A stretch of DNA of 64,000 nucleotides from Ursus arctos (taxonomy: Eukaryota; Chordata; Mammalia; Carnivora; Ursidae), in assembly GCF_023065955.2 (NCBI RefSeq), contig NW_026623078.1, forward strand, positions 9,248,199-9,312,198, given 5' to 3'. Every line of letters starts with the position of its first letter. Position 1 is the first letter of the stretch. The position numbers and the translations under genes were made by a program. The notes under the pieces were generated by a model. That model searched no databases and was not told the origin of the DNA. It saw only the letters and a list, made by a program, of their open reading frames with translations. Positions 25,590-34,759 of this stretch are shown here, piece by piece.

Positions 25590-26479
25590 ATGAGTGTGGC
25601 CTCTGCCACAGAACTAATGGATATGGATATAACCAAATTATCAGAAATGGAATTCAGAGTAACAATGGTCAAGATGATGTGTAGACTTGAAAAAAGTATT
25701 AATGAAAATGTTAATGAGAATATAGACTCTCTAAGGGCAGAAATGAGAGCGAATCTGGCAGAAATTAAAAATTCTATGAGCCAAATGCAGCCAAAACTAG
25801 AGGCTCTGACAGCCAGGGTGAATGAGGAAGAAGAACTTATCAGCAAATTGGAGGACAGGTTAGTAGAAGAGAAAGCTAAAATAGAATCTGGGCTAAAAAA
25901 AATCCATTCTCAAGAATGTCGGTTACAAAAGATTACTGACTCAATGAAACGTTCCAATGTCAGAATCATCAGCATTCCCCGAGGGGGTGGAGAAAAACAG
26001 ATGTCTAGAAGAGATATTTGAACAAATTGTAGCTGAAAACTTCCCTAATCTAGCAAAGGAAACAAGCATTCGTGTCCAAGAGTCAGAGAGGACCCCTCCC
26101 AAGCTCAACCACAACAAACCTACGCCACGTCACGTCATAGTGCATTTCGCAAATATTAGATCCAGGGATGTATTGAAAGTCGCCAGGGCAAATAAATTTC
26201 TCACGAACCAAGGCAAAGGTATCAGATTTACGTCAGACCTGTCTACACAGACCTGGAATGAGAGAAACGGTTGGGGGGGGCATTTTTAAAGCTCTTTCAG
26301 AGAAAAACATGCAGCCAAGGATCCTTTATCCAGCAAGGCTGTCATTCAGAATTGATGGAGAAATAAAGACCTTCCAGAATCGCCAGTCACTGACCAATTT
26401 CATAACCACGAAACCAGCCCTACAAGAGATATTACGGGGGGGGGAGGGGTCTATAAAAGTGAAAAAGCCCCAAGAGTGA
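25590..26479 (+). pseudogene. L1-A ORF1 (ORF1p-like), frameshifted
   Basis: It starts at ATG 25590 with MSVASATELMDMDITKLSEM and enters a coiled-coil-like heptad region (LEALTARVNEEEELISKLED). The conserved RNA-binding and C-terminal part is visible further on, as in YPARLSFRIDGEIKTFQNRQ near 26318-26377. Its frame is held by three overlapping pieces (25590-26021, 25957-26289, 26258-26479), so at least two indels break it. A functional family member forms trimers that bind L1 RNA as an RNP chaperone. This copy encodes only a truncated N-terminal part. Confidence 0.93.
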
Positions 26480-26528
26480 TACAGAACAGAAAGTCACAAT
26501 CTATAGAAACAAAGACTTTACTGGCAAC

Positions 26529-29500
26529 ATGGCATCATTAAAATCATATCTCACAATAATCAGTCTCAATGTAAATGGCCTAAATGCACCCATAAATTAC
26601 ACAAGGTTGCAGATTGGATAAAAAGACATGACCCATCCATTTGTTGTCTACAAGAGACTAACTTTGAACCTAAAGATACATTCAGATTGAAAGTAAAGGG
26701 ATGGAGTACCATCTTTCACGCCAATGGACCTCAAAAGAAAGCTGGGGTAGCAATTCTCACATCAGACAGATTGGATTTTAAACTAAAGACCATAGTTAGA
26801 GACATAGAAGGGCACTATATTATTCTTAAAGGATGTATCCAACAAGTGGATATGACAATTATAAATATATACGCCCCCAACAGGGGAGCTGCAAGATACA
26901 CAAGCGAACCCTTAACCACAATAAACAGACATATAGATAAAAATACGTTAATAGTAGGGGACCTCAACACTCCACCATCAGCAATAAACAGATCACTTAA
27001 GCAAGAAATCAGCAAAGAAACAAGAGCTTTGAATGCCATACTCGACGAGTTGGACCTCATAAATATATATAGAACACTACACCCCAGAACCAAAGAATAC
27101 TGATTCTATTCTAATGCCCATGGAACATTCTCAAGAATAGACCATGTTCTGGGTCACAGAATAGCTTTCAACTGAGATCAAAAGACTGAAATTATTCCCT
27201 GCATATTCTCAGACCACAACGCTTTGAAATTGGAACTCAACCACAAGGAAAAATTTGGAAGAAACTCAAACACTTGGAGACTAAGAACCATCCTGCTCAG
27301 GAATAATTCGATAAACCAAGAAATCAAAAATCAATTTAAACAATTTATGGAGACAAACGAGAATGAAAACACAACAGTCCAAAACCTATGGGATACTGCA
27401 AAGGCAGTCCCAAGGGAAAAATACATAGGCATCCAAGCCTCACTCAAAAGAGTAGAAAAAATCTAAAATGCAGTTTTTATATTCTCACCTCAAGAAGCTG
27501 GAACAGCAACAGAGGGACAGGCCTAATCCACGCACAAGGAAGCAGTTGACCAAGATTAGAGAAGAAATCGATAAATTAGAAACCAGGAGTACGGTAGAGC
27601 AGATCATCAGAACTAGAAGCTGGTTCTTTGAGAGAATTAATAAAATTGACAGACCACTAGCAAGACTTATCCAGAATAGAGAAAGGACCCATATTAATAA
27701 AATGATGAATGTAAAAGGAGAGGTCACAACCAACACCAATGAAATTGGAAGGATTATTAGAAACTTTTATCAATAGCCTTATGCCAATAAATTAAGCAAT
27801 CTGAAAGAGATGGAGGCCTTCCTGGAAACCTATAAACTACCAAGACTGAAACAGGAAGAAATTGATTTTTTAAACAGGCCAATTAATTATGAAGAGATTG
27901 AAACAGTGTTAAACAACCTTCCAAAAAACAAAACTCCAGGCCCGGATGGTATTCCTGGGGAATTCTACCAAACATTCAAAGAAGAAATAATACCTATTCT
28001 CCTAAAGCTATTTCAAAAATTAGAAACCGAAGGACAGCTACCAAACTCATTCTATGAGGCCAATATTACCTTGATCCACAAACCAGGCAAAGACCCATTG
28101 AAAAGGAGAATTACAGACCATTTTCCCTAATGAATATGGACGCCAAAATCCTCAACAAGATCCTGGCTAATAGAATCCAACAGTACATTAAAAGGATTAT
28201 CCATCATGACCAAGTGGGATTCATCCCTGGGATGCAAGGGTGGTTCAACATTCGCAAATCGATCAGTGTCATAGATTTTATCCAGAAAGAAAAATTCAAA
28301 AATTATATGATTCTCTCAATAGATGCAGAAAAAGCATTTGACAAAATACAGCATCCTTTCCTGATTAAAACCCTTCAGAGTGTAGGGATAGAGGGTACAT
28401 TCCTCAATCACATAAAAACCATCTATGAAAAGCCTACAGTGAATATCATTCTCAACGGGAAAAGCTGGAAGCCTTTCCCTTAAGAATCGGAACATGACAA
28501 GGATGCCCACTCTCGCCACTATTATTCAACATAATACTAGAAGTCCTTGAAATAGCAATCAGGCAACAAAAAGAGATAAACGGTATCCAAATCGGCAAAG
28601 AAGAAGTCAAAATGTCTCTCTTCGCAGATGACATGATACTCTATATGGAAAACCCAAAAGAACCCACTCCCAAACTATTAGAAGTTAGAGAGCAATTCAG
28701 TAATGTGGCGGGATACAAAATTAATGCTCAGAAATCAGTTGCATTTCTATACACGAATAATGAGACTGAAGAAAGAACAATTAGGGAATCCATCCCATTT
28801 ACAATAGCATCAAAAACCATATGTTACCTTGGAATTAACTTAACCAGAGACGTAAAGGACCTATATTCTAGAAACTATAAATCACTCTTGAAAGACATTG
28901 AGGAAGACACAAAAAGATGGAAAAATATTCCATGCTCATGGATCGGAAGATTTAACATAGTTAAAATGTCCATGCTACCTAGAGCAATCTACACTTTCAA
29001 TGCTATCCCGATCAAAATACCAATGACATTTTTCGAAGAACTGGAACAAATAGTCCTTAAATTTGTATGGAACTAGAAAAGGCCCCGAATTGCCAAGGAA
29101 CTGTTGAAAAGGAAAAACAAAGCTGGGGGCATCACAATGCTGGATTTTGAGCTGTACTACAAAGCTGTGATCACAAAGACAGCATGGTACTGGCACAAAA
29201 ACAGACACATAGACCAATGGAACAGAATAGAGAACCCAGAAATGGACCCTCGGCTCTTTGGGCAACTAATCTTTGGTAAAGTAGGGATAAACATCCGGTG
29301 GAAAAAAGACAGTCTCCTCAAAAAATGGTGCTGGGAAAATTGGACAGCTACATGCAAAAGAATGAAACTTGACCACTCTCTCACACAATACACAAAGATA
29401 AACTCCAAATGGATGAAAGACCTCGATGTGGGACAGGAATCCATCAAAATTCTAGAGGAGAACATAGGCAGCAACCTCTACGACATCGGCCAAAGCAACC

Positions 29501-30349
29501 TTTTTCATGACACATCTCCAAAGGCAAGAGAAACAAAAGATAAAATGAACTTGTGGGACTTCATCAAGATAAAACGCTTCTGCACAGCCAAGGAAACAGT
29601 CAAAAAAACTAAGAGGCAGCCCACGGAATGGGAGAAGATATTTGCAAATAATGCAACAGATAAAAGACTTGTATCCAAGATCTAAAAAGAACTTCTCAAA
29701 CTTAATACGTGAGAAACAAATAAACAAATCATAAAATGGGCAGAATATATGAACAGACACTTCTCCAATGATGACATACAAATGGCTAACAGACACATGA
29801 AAAAATGTTCAAAATCATTAGCCATCAGGGAAATTCAAATCAAAACCACACTGATATACCATCTTACGCCAGTTAGAATGGCAAAAATTGAAAAGGCAAG
29901 AAATAACAACTGCTGGAGTGGATGTGGAGAAAGGGGATCCCTCCTACATTGTTGGTGGGAATGCAAGTTGGTACAGCCACTCTGGAAAACAGTGGAGGTC
30001 CCTTCAAAAGTTAAAAATTGAGCTACCCTATGACCCAGTCATTGCACTACTGGGTATTTACCCCAAAGATACAGATGTAGTGAAGAGAAGGGCCATATGC
30101 ACCCCAATGTTCACAGCAGCATTGTCCACAATAGCTAAATTGTGGAAGGAGCCAAGATGCCCTTCAACAGATGACTGGATTAAGAAGATGTGGTCCATAT
30201 ATACAATGGAATATTACTCAGCTATCAGAAAGAACGAATTCTCAACATTTGCTGCAACATGGACGGCACTGGAGGAGATAATGCTAAGTGAAATAGATCA
30301 AGCAGAGAAAGACAATTATCATATGATTTCTCTCATCTATGGAACATAA
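26529..30349 (+). pseudogene. L1-A ORF2 (endonuclease-reverse transcriptase), broken
   Basis: ORF2 starts at ATG 26529 (MASLKSYLTIISLNVNGLNA), giving the endonuclease start. An apurinic-type endonuclease portion follows (DKNTLIVGDLNTP near 26937-26976). The reverse transcriptase has its conserved catalytic FADDMILYM at about 28621-28647, and the C-terminal Cys-rich region is near 29923-30000. The frame ends at 30349. Several frameshifts and stops interrupt it: TGA at 27101-27103, TAA near 27464, TAG near 27773 and TAG near 29074. The normal protein nicks DNA and copies RNA at the nick. This copy is dead in cis. Confidence 0.94.
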
Positions 30350-31289
30350 GAACTAGGAAGATCGGTAGGAGAAGAAAGGGATAAAGAAAGGGGGGGTAAT
30401 CAGAAGGGGGAATGAAGCATGAGAGACTCTGGACTCTGAGAAACAAACTGAGGGCTTCAGAGGGCAGTGGGTGGGGGAATGGGATAGATTGGTGATGGGT
30501 AGTAAGGAGGGCAGGTTTTGCATGGTGCACTGGGTGTTATACGCAACTAATGAATCATCGAACTTTACATCAAAAACCAGGGATGTACTGTATGGTGACT
30601 AACATAATATAAAAAAAAATTTTTTTTTAAAGAAATAAACTAAAAGATATTTTTAAAATGTATATATTTGGAAAAAGAAAAGCATCTTTAAATCAAATAT
30701 TCAAGAAATGTCGTAATGGCAGTTAACAAAATATTTTGAAATAAATTACAATAAGAATAATCCTAAAGTAAGTAAAAGGAAAAACAATACAGAAAGTAAT
30801 GAAATATAAAATCAAGAAACAAAAAGAAGAACAAATAGTTCTTTGACAAATCTAGTATAATAGGGAAACCCCTAACAAAACTAACCAGGACAGAAAGAGA
30901 AGAACCTAAGTAAATAATACTTGCAAGGTAAAGGACTATATAATTAGAAAGAACCACAATGGCATACAAAAATCAGTGTTTCAAATATATTTGAAATTAG
31001 CCACATAAGTAATTTTGTGGGTTTAAACCAATAGCTACTAAATAAATTGAAACAGGACTGAGAATCCCCCCACCCCTGTGAAAAAGGGAGCCATAATTTG
31101 ATCCATGACACACTGAGTCTATAAAACGGCCAAACAGTTCACATTAAGAGACTTTACAAAAATAGGATATAAATATAGCTTTTGAATCAATAAATAATAT
31201 CAATACAATGTCATAAAGTCACTAATTTCCCCTCATTACCCATGATTGCCATCTGTCTTTTATTAATCTTACTGGAATTTCTAACTCAC

Positions 31290-31435
31290 CGTCCGTAAAT
31301 TTCTGTAGTGCATGCTCTTTCCCATAGGACATCAGCAATTCACGCAGCTCTTCTCTGTGAGCTCTTCCTGTGGCTCTGCTTTGCATCACCGTGTCTGTGG
31401 GTATGACCAGTTCCCTCAGCTGGTCTGCAGGCTGG
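31290..31435 (-). other. Unidentified exon-like open block B
   Basis: On the minus strand an acceptor-like CACTGCAG precedes position 31435 and a strong donor GACG|GTGAGT follows position 31290. Between them one frame is open and protein-like (QPADQLRELVIPTDTV, then REELRELLMSYGKEHAL). An alternative acceptor would start at 31424. I do not recognise the product. Its phase does not join that of block A directly, so if it is real it is part of a broken or more complex gene, otherwise chance. Confidence 0.35.
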
Positions 31436-31440
31436 CTGCA

Positions 31441-31505
31441 GTGACACACACACACCGCTCCCCCCCCCCCCCGCCCCCCGCATATTCCCCCCCACACACA
31501 CACAC
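31441..31505. repeat. CA and C-run low-complexity tract
   Basis: (CA)n, a long run of C with a G interruption, then (CA)n again. It generates a proline-rich open frame on the + strand and a glycine-rich frame on the minus strand. Both are artefacts of the repeat. Confidence 0.9.
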
Positions 31506-31633
31506 TCCGGGGCAAGCCCCACGGAACCTAGCACGGTGCATTCCCCAGTGTGAGATCATACAGAAGGCCGAGGGGATGCGTGGGCATCACCTCCCACCCT
31601 GCAGAAACCAACAGTCATAAGCTATGACCTTAC

Positions 31634-31859
31634 AGACTCTGTCCCTGCTGTCTTTAGGCCCGGTTGGCACTCTGATGTGCTGAAGGGCAGACAGGCGGAG
31701 AGCTTCACCTCCCTCTGCTGTACCGACAGCTCAGGTTTCAGCCTTCTAAATATAAGGTGTGCCCAGGGGTCCCAGAGCACGGCCACATTCACTGCAGAGT
31801 GCTCCTGGCCTGCAGAACTCAGCCCCTCCTGGATCACGTCCACTCTTTCAGTGTGTTTT
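31634..31859 (-). other. Unidentified exon-like open block A
   Basis: On the minus strand an acceptor-like GTTTTCCTCAG lies just before 31859 and a good donor TCT|GTAAGG just after 31634. The frame within is open for the full 226 bases and reads with normal amino-acid composition (HTERVDVIQEGLSSAGQEHS, VAVLWDPWAHLIFRRLKPEL). I do not recognise a family. It could be an exon of an unknown gene, a remnant of a duplicated gene, or chance. Confidence 0.4.
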
Positions 31860-32159
31860 CTGAGGAAAACTTAGAACACGTTTATTTTAGAAGAACAAAT
31901 TGGAGAAAACGAATGTGAGTCACTATATCACAGCTGTGTTAACACTTTTTCTCTGACCTTTAGATTTATTTCAGATGGAACAAGTTGTGGGCATTGTTTG
32001 TAGTTGGATAGTTGGGTATTTTTTTTTCTTGCTTTTCCAAATAAATATACACATTGATTGCATTTTTTGGTTTATTGTAGTGTATTCGATTACAATTTTG
32101 TGTAAGCTTTCTAATTCTTTCTATCCGATATTTATTACATGGTAAATTATGTTGCTTTG

Positions 32160-32181
32160 CATATATATATATATATATATA
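32160..32181. repeat. (AT)n microsatellite
   Basis: About eleven AT units, upstream of the first PPDPFL coding exon. Confidence 0.92.
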
Positions 32182-32274
32182 AAAGAAAAGGAAACTCTGA
32201 GCGATGAACAGCCTCTCCTTCCCTGTCACTGTTTCCAGATTGCTGTTCACTGTGTCTCTGGTGTTTGTTCACAG

Positions 32275-32337
32275 GGAAAACAATGGCATCAGTACCTTCC
32301 ATTGGTTGCCTGCTGGCCAAAAATCAGTATTATCGAA
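32275..32337 (+). CDS. PPDPFL: PPDPFL first coding exon
   Basis: Acceptor TTGTTCACAG ends at 32274. The exon begins with eight 5' UTR bases and ATG 32283 in a good context (AACAATGG). It ends with one base of the next codon, and donor GTAAGT starts at 32338. It encodes the 18 N-terminal residues ending NQYYR. Confidence 0.9.
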
Positions 32338-34524
32338 GTAAGTTGTATCATCACCAGAGTATATTCCTAGACAATGTGATTTGAGGTGATGTTTGTGAGA
32401 TATTGTAACCTGCATATCTTGTCCTGGTCAGAACTTTAAGGGACAAGACTTGACAATTGGTTGTGATAGTGAAGAAAATAGGAACAAATTGAATCAGACC
32501 TCTCTGAATCAATATCGTCAAGGCTTCTCTCTTTGTTCTATGTTATATTATATCATATTGATGAAACCATTAACACTTAGAAATAAGTGAAAATAAGGTC
32601 ATATTTCATAATAATGTTTTAATTTCATGTATCTTGCATTTAATAGAATACATTAAAAGCTGATAATTTTACATAAAGAAAACAGTTTATTTCTTAGAAA
32701 AGAAGGGGTAGCATGGCTGCTTCAAGGATTCTTTAATTTCCATTTTCTCTTGGATAATAGGTCAGCTTTTATTCACCACTTTTATTTTTATTTATCTATC
32801 CATCTGTGAATATTCATAGCTGAATACAAGGGTGTAGCTTCTTAAGGAAAATTTGGAAATTTCGTAGAATGAAACAATCATTTCAGAAACAAGTGATCAT
32901 TTATTGAAAATATGCCCATATGTAGAAAATTCTAATTTCAAGTTTTGTTTGTAGATAAAAGTTGGAAATATCTATTGATTTATTCTTTTTATAAAATTGT
33001 TAAACTATTTCCATTTACTTAGTGTTATTATATCCATAGAAGTTATTTTTATATTCTGATAGTTTAAAAGACTTACAGGTTTAAAATACAAGTATGTTAA
33101 AACAAATAAAATATTTATTCTTTAAAAATAATTCCATTATTTCTAAATTTGTAACTTTTGTAGAATATTTAAATATAGACACATGTAATATTTCTAATGT
33201 AGTACACTAATATTCATTCTTTATTTTGTACTAAGATTTTGAATTTGGTGACATTTACATTTTAAATTCTCCATCTATATCTATGGAGAGAGACAGAGTT
33301 GTCCACCATAGAAAGAAACATACCTTATTAATAGAAAATGTAAGAGTGTGCTAGGAGACCATTGCTCTTCCAAGTAGCTCTCTTCCAGGCCTGGTCTGGT
33401 GGCCAGCATGGCCCACAGAAATCAGCAAGAACTTGCCTGCCAGAAAAACATGAAGAAATCCCAGGAAATTAGGAAGCGAAAAAGAAAAGAAGATAGCTTG
33501 ACTGCCTCTCAGAGAAAGCAGAAGGACTTTGAAATAATGCAGCAAAAACGGAAGGCAGCTAATGAGAAGTATGCAGACAAGAGAAAAATGATGACTATTT
33601 GGAAAACCTGAGCGCTACTGCCAGCTAGGTGTATCATAAGCTCTATGATCAAAATTTTGTGGAGTGAACAGTCACATATTATGACTTACCTTTTAAAAGT
33701 TATCTTAAAAAAAATGTAATATGCCTTTTCCAGACTTTTTAATTGACAATTTAATCCATTTTTTGATTCATGAAGTCAGGATCCAGGAGTAAATGAGTCC
33801 AAACCATGGAAGTTTGCTACTTGGAAGTTTATGCACAAACGATATGTCTGTGATTGTTTGCCTATTACTTATTTGTTTATTGATTCTCATTTGTTTCCTA
33901 CAGAGGCTAGTATTTCTTCAGTTAGCTCTTTAGCTGATCCTGTTAACATTATACCTGATGACAAATTCCAACAAGGTATTTGGTTTATTTCTTATCAGCA
34001 TCACCCTCATTACTTTCTTTGTTTCTAATCTTCCAAATGTGTTTGAGAAGGGGGTAATATGACTTCTATTTGATAGGGTTACCGAAAGTGGAAGAATCCA
34101 GCTGGTGGTTTAAATCCTTTTTCCATTCTGAACCTGTGCTTTCAGATGTAAGAAGAAAAGATCCGTCTGCTAGTGGGTACGTTTTAGTTTTTTCTGATAA
34201 AGGTATTTCCTTAATCAGAATGAAACATTATAGGTAATAATTACTATGTTAACTATTAGGGATAAAGAATAGTTGTTTCTTGAGGGTGAAGAAGGTTTTA
34301 ATATTAAGCATACTCGAGGGATTGATGTGGAGAAGACATTTGCTCCCCCATTTTGTTAACCGTCAGTCGAATCATGAGTACTCTTTCTAATTCTGTCACT
34401 AAAGAGAAATTGAAAGTCACGTGCCAATTTTTATCATTGTTTAGGGGGAATGGATGGGGAATCAGAGGCAAAGTTCTTAATTTGTTTTTCCAGTACTTTC
34501 AGGAAACAAAATTATCCATTCTAA
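32283..34524 (+). CDS. PPDPFL: PPDPFL: PPDPF-like small protein, four coding exons
   Basis: Joined coding exons 32283-32337, 33904-33975, 34077-34176 and 34494-34524 total 258 bases: 85 residues plus stop. Every junction has AG acceptor and GT donor sites and the phases match (1, 1 and 2 carried bases). The protein starts [18 protein letters not shown], has a Ser-rich and acidic middle ([13 protein letters not shown]), then [19 protein letters not shown] with the paired Trp and FKSFF core. That layout is shared with PPDPF, the zebrafish exdpf homologue linked to exocrine pancreas development. I recall human PPDPFL (C8orf22) as starting the same way and being about this length, which I could not check. 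No signal peptide or membrane segment is visible. Function is largely unknown. Intron 1 holds a SERF1 pseudogene. A non-coding first exon must lie upstream, because an acceptor precedes exon 1. No inactivating change seen. Confidence 0.9.
33343..33713 (+). pseudogene. SERF1: Processed pseudogene of SERF1, inside PPDPFL intron 1
   Basis: From ATG 33408 an intron-less frame reads [20 protein letters not shown] followed by [20 protein letters not shown]. This is the small EDRK-rich factor 1 family, a short very basic protein that promotes amyloid assembly in known members. Parental splice junctions are absent, so it is retrocopied. After NEK, five bases seem lost, shifting the frame; the parental ending MQTREK and its TGA survive in another frame at 33571-33591. 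As it stands the frame runs on to 33611. A-rich sequence at 33705-33713 and a short AAATGTAA direct repeat at both sides suggest a retrotransposition event. Boundaries are approximate. Confidence 0.88.
33904..33975 (+). CDS. PPDPFL: PPDPFL second coding exon
   Basis: Acceptor TTTCCTACAG ends at 33903, 72 bases, donor GTATTT at 33976. It encodes K, then the Ser-rich segment [13 protein letters not shown] and the acidic-polar IIPDDKFQQ. It leaves one base for the next codon. Confidence 0.9.
34077..34176 (+). CDS. PPDPFL: PPDPFL third coding exon
   Basis: Acceptor TTTGATAG ends at 34076 and donor GTACGT starts at 34177. The exon encodes [19 protein letters not shown] and [14 protein letters not shown] plus two bases of a Gly codon. 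The WWFKSFF segment is the hallmark of the PPDPF family, compared with WWASFFF in PPDPF. Confidence 0.92.
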
Positions 34525-34720
34525 TAAAAAGAAATGTGGCTCCTTGGAAAATAGCCAGCTCCAGGACAAGGAAGGAAAAGGGGAAAAAAAAAAAAAAGTG
34601 TGAAAGAAAGAAAAGCTCAAAAAGTGTTGGAGATATGTCAAAACGACATAGGACCCAACTGGCCAAACCTGGGACAATTTCAGCAACAAAATAATAATTG
34701 TAACAGATAATTGCCCATTG
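34494..34720 (+). CDS. PPDPFL: PPDPFL last exon: C-terminus and 3' UTR
   Basis: The acceptor TTTGTTTTTCCAG ending at 34493 is the strongest in this interval. It restores phase and gives the C-terminus [10 protein letters not shown], stop TAA 34522-34524. The CDS part is 34494-34524; the rest to about 34745 would be 3' UTR. Other acceptors at 34444 give an implausible lysine-rich tail. This exon choice rests on splice quality and length, not on a remembered C-terminus. Confidence 0.75.
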
Positions 34721-34726
34721 AATAAA
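34721..34726 (+). promoter_or_regulatory. PPDPFL: PPDPFL polyadenylation signal (AATAAA)
   Basis: AATAAA at 34721-34726, about 200 bases after the stop, with further AATAAA-like strings to 34770. It is the first canonical signal after the last exon. Confidence 0.6.
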
Positions 34727-34759
34727 ATAAAACCTGTTAATTATTGATATAAATAAATA

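Larger units (their letters stand above)
24647..30630 (+). mobile_element. Full-length LINE-1 (L1-A), inactivated
   Basis: A complete structure of 5984 bp: GC-rich 5' UTR (24647-25589), ORF1, short linker, ORF2, 3' UTR with a G-rich tract near 30390-30400, and a tail. It is bounded by a perfect 17-bp TSD, AGAAATAAACTAAAAGA, at 24630-24646 and 30631-30647. ORF1 and ORF2 are both broken by frameshifts and stops, so it cannot encode its own machinery now. The intact TSD shows a fairly recent insertion. The tail is unusual, nine A followed by nine T. Confidence 0.97.

Noticed and set aside
31312..31620. 102-codon + strand frame with a proline run
   Set aside because: The run is produced by a C-rich and CA-rich simple repeat.
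34353..34694. 113-codon + strand open frame ending in a lysine-rich stretch
   Set aside because: It overlaps the last PPDPFL exon and 3' UTR in another frame, and its composition comes from an A-rich purine tract. No family match.
34445..34694. Alternative last exon of PPDPFL starting after TTTAG at 34444
   Set aside because: Weaker pyrimidine tract, and it gives a long basic tail not expected for an approximately 85-residue protein.
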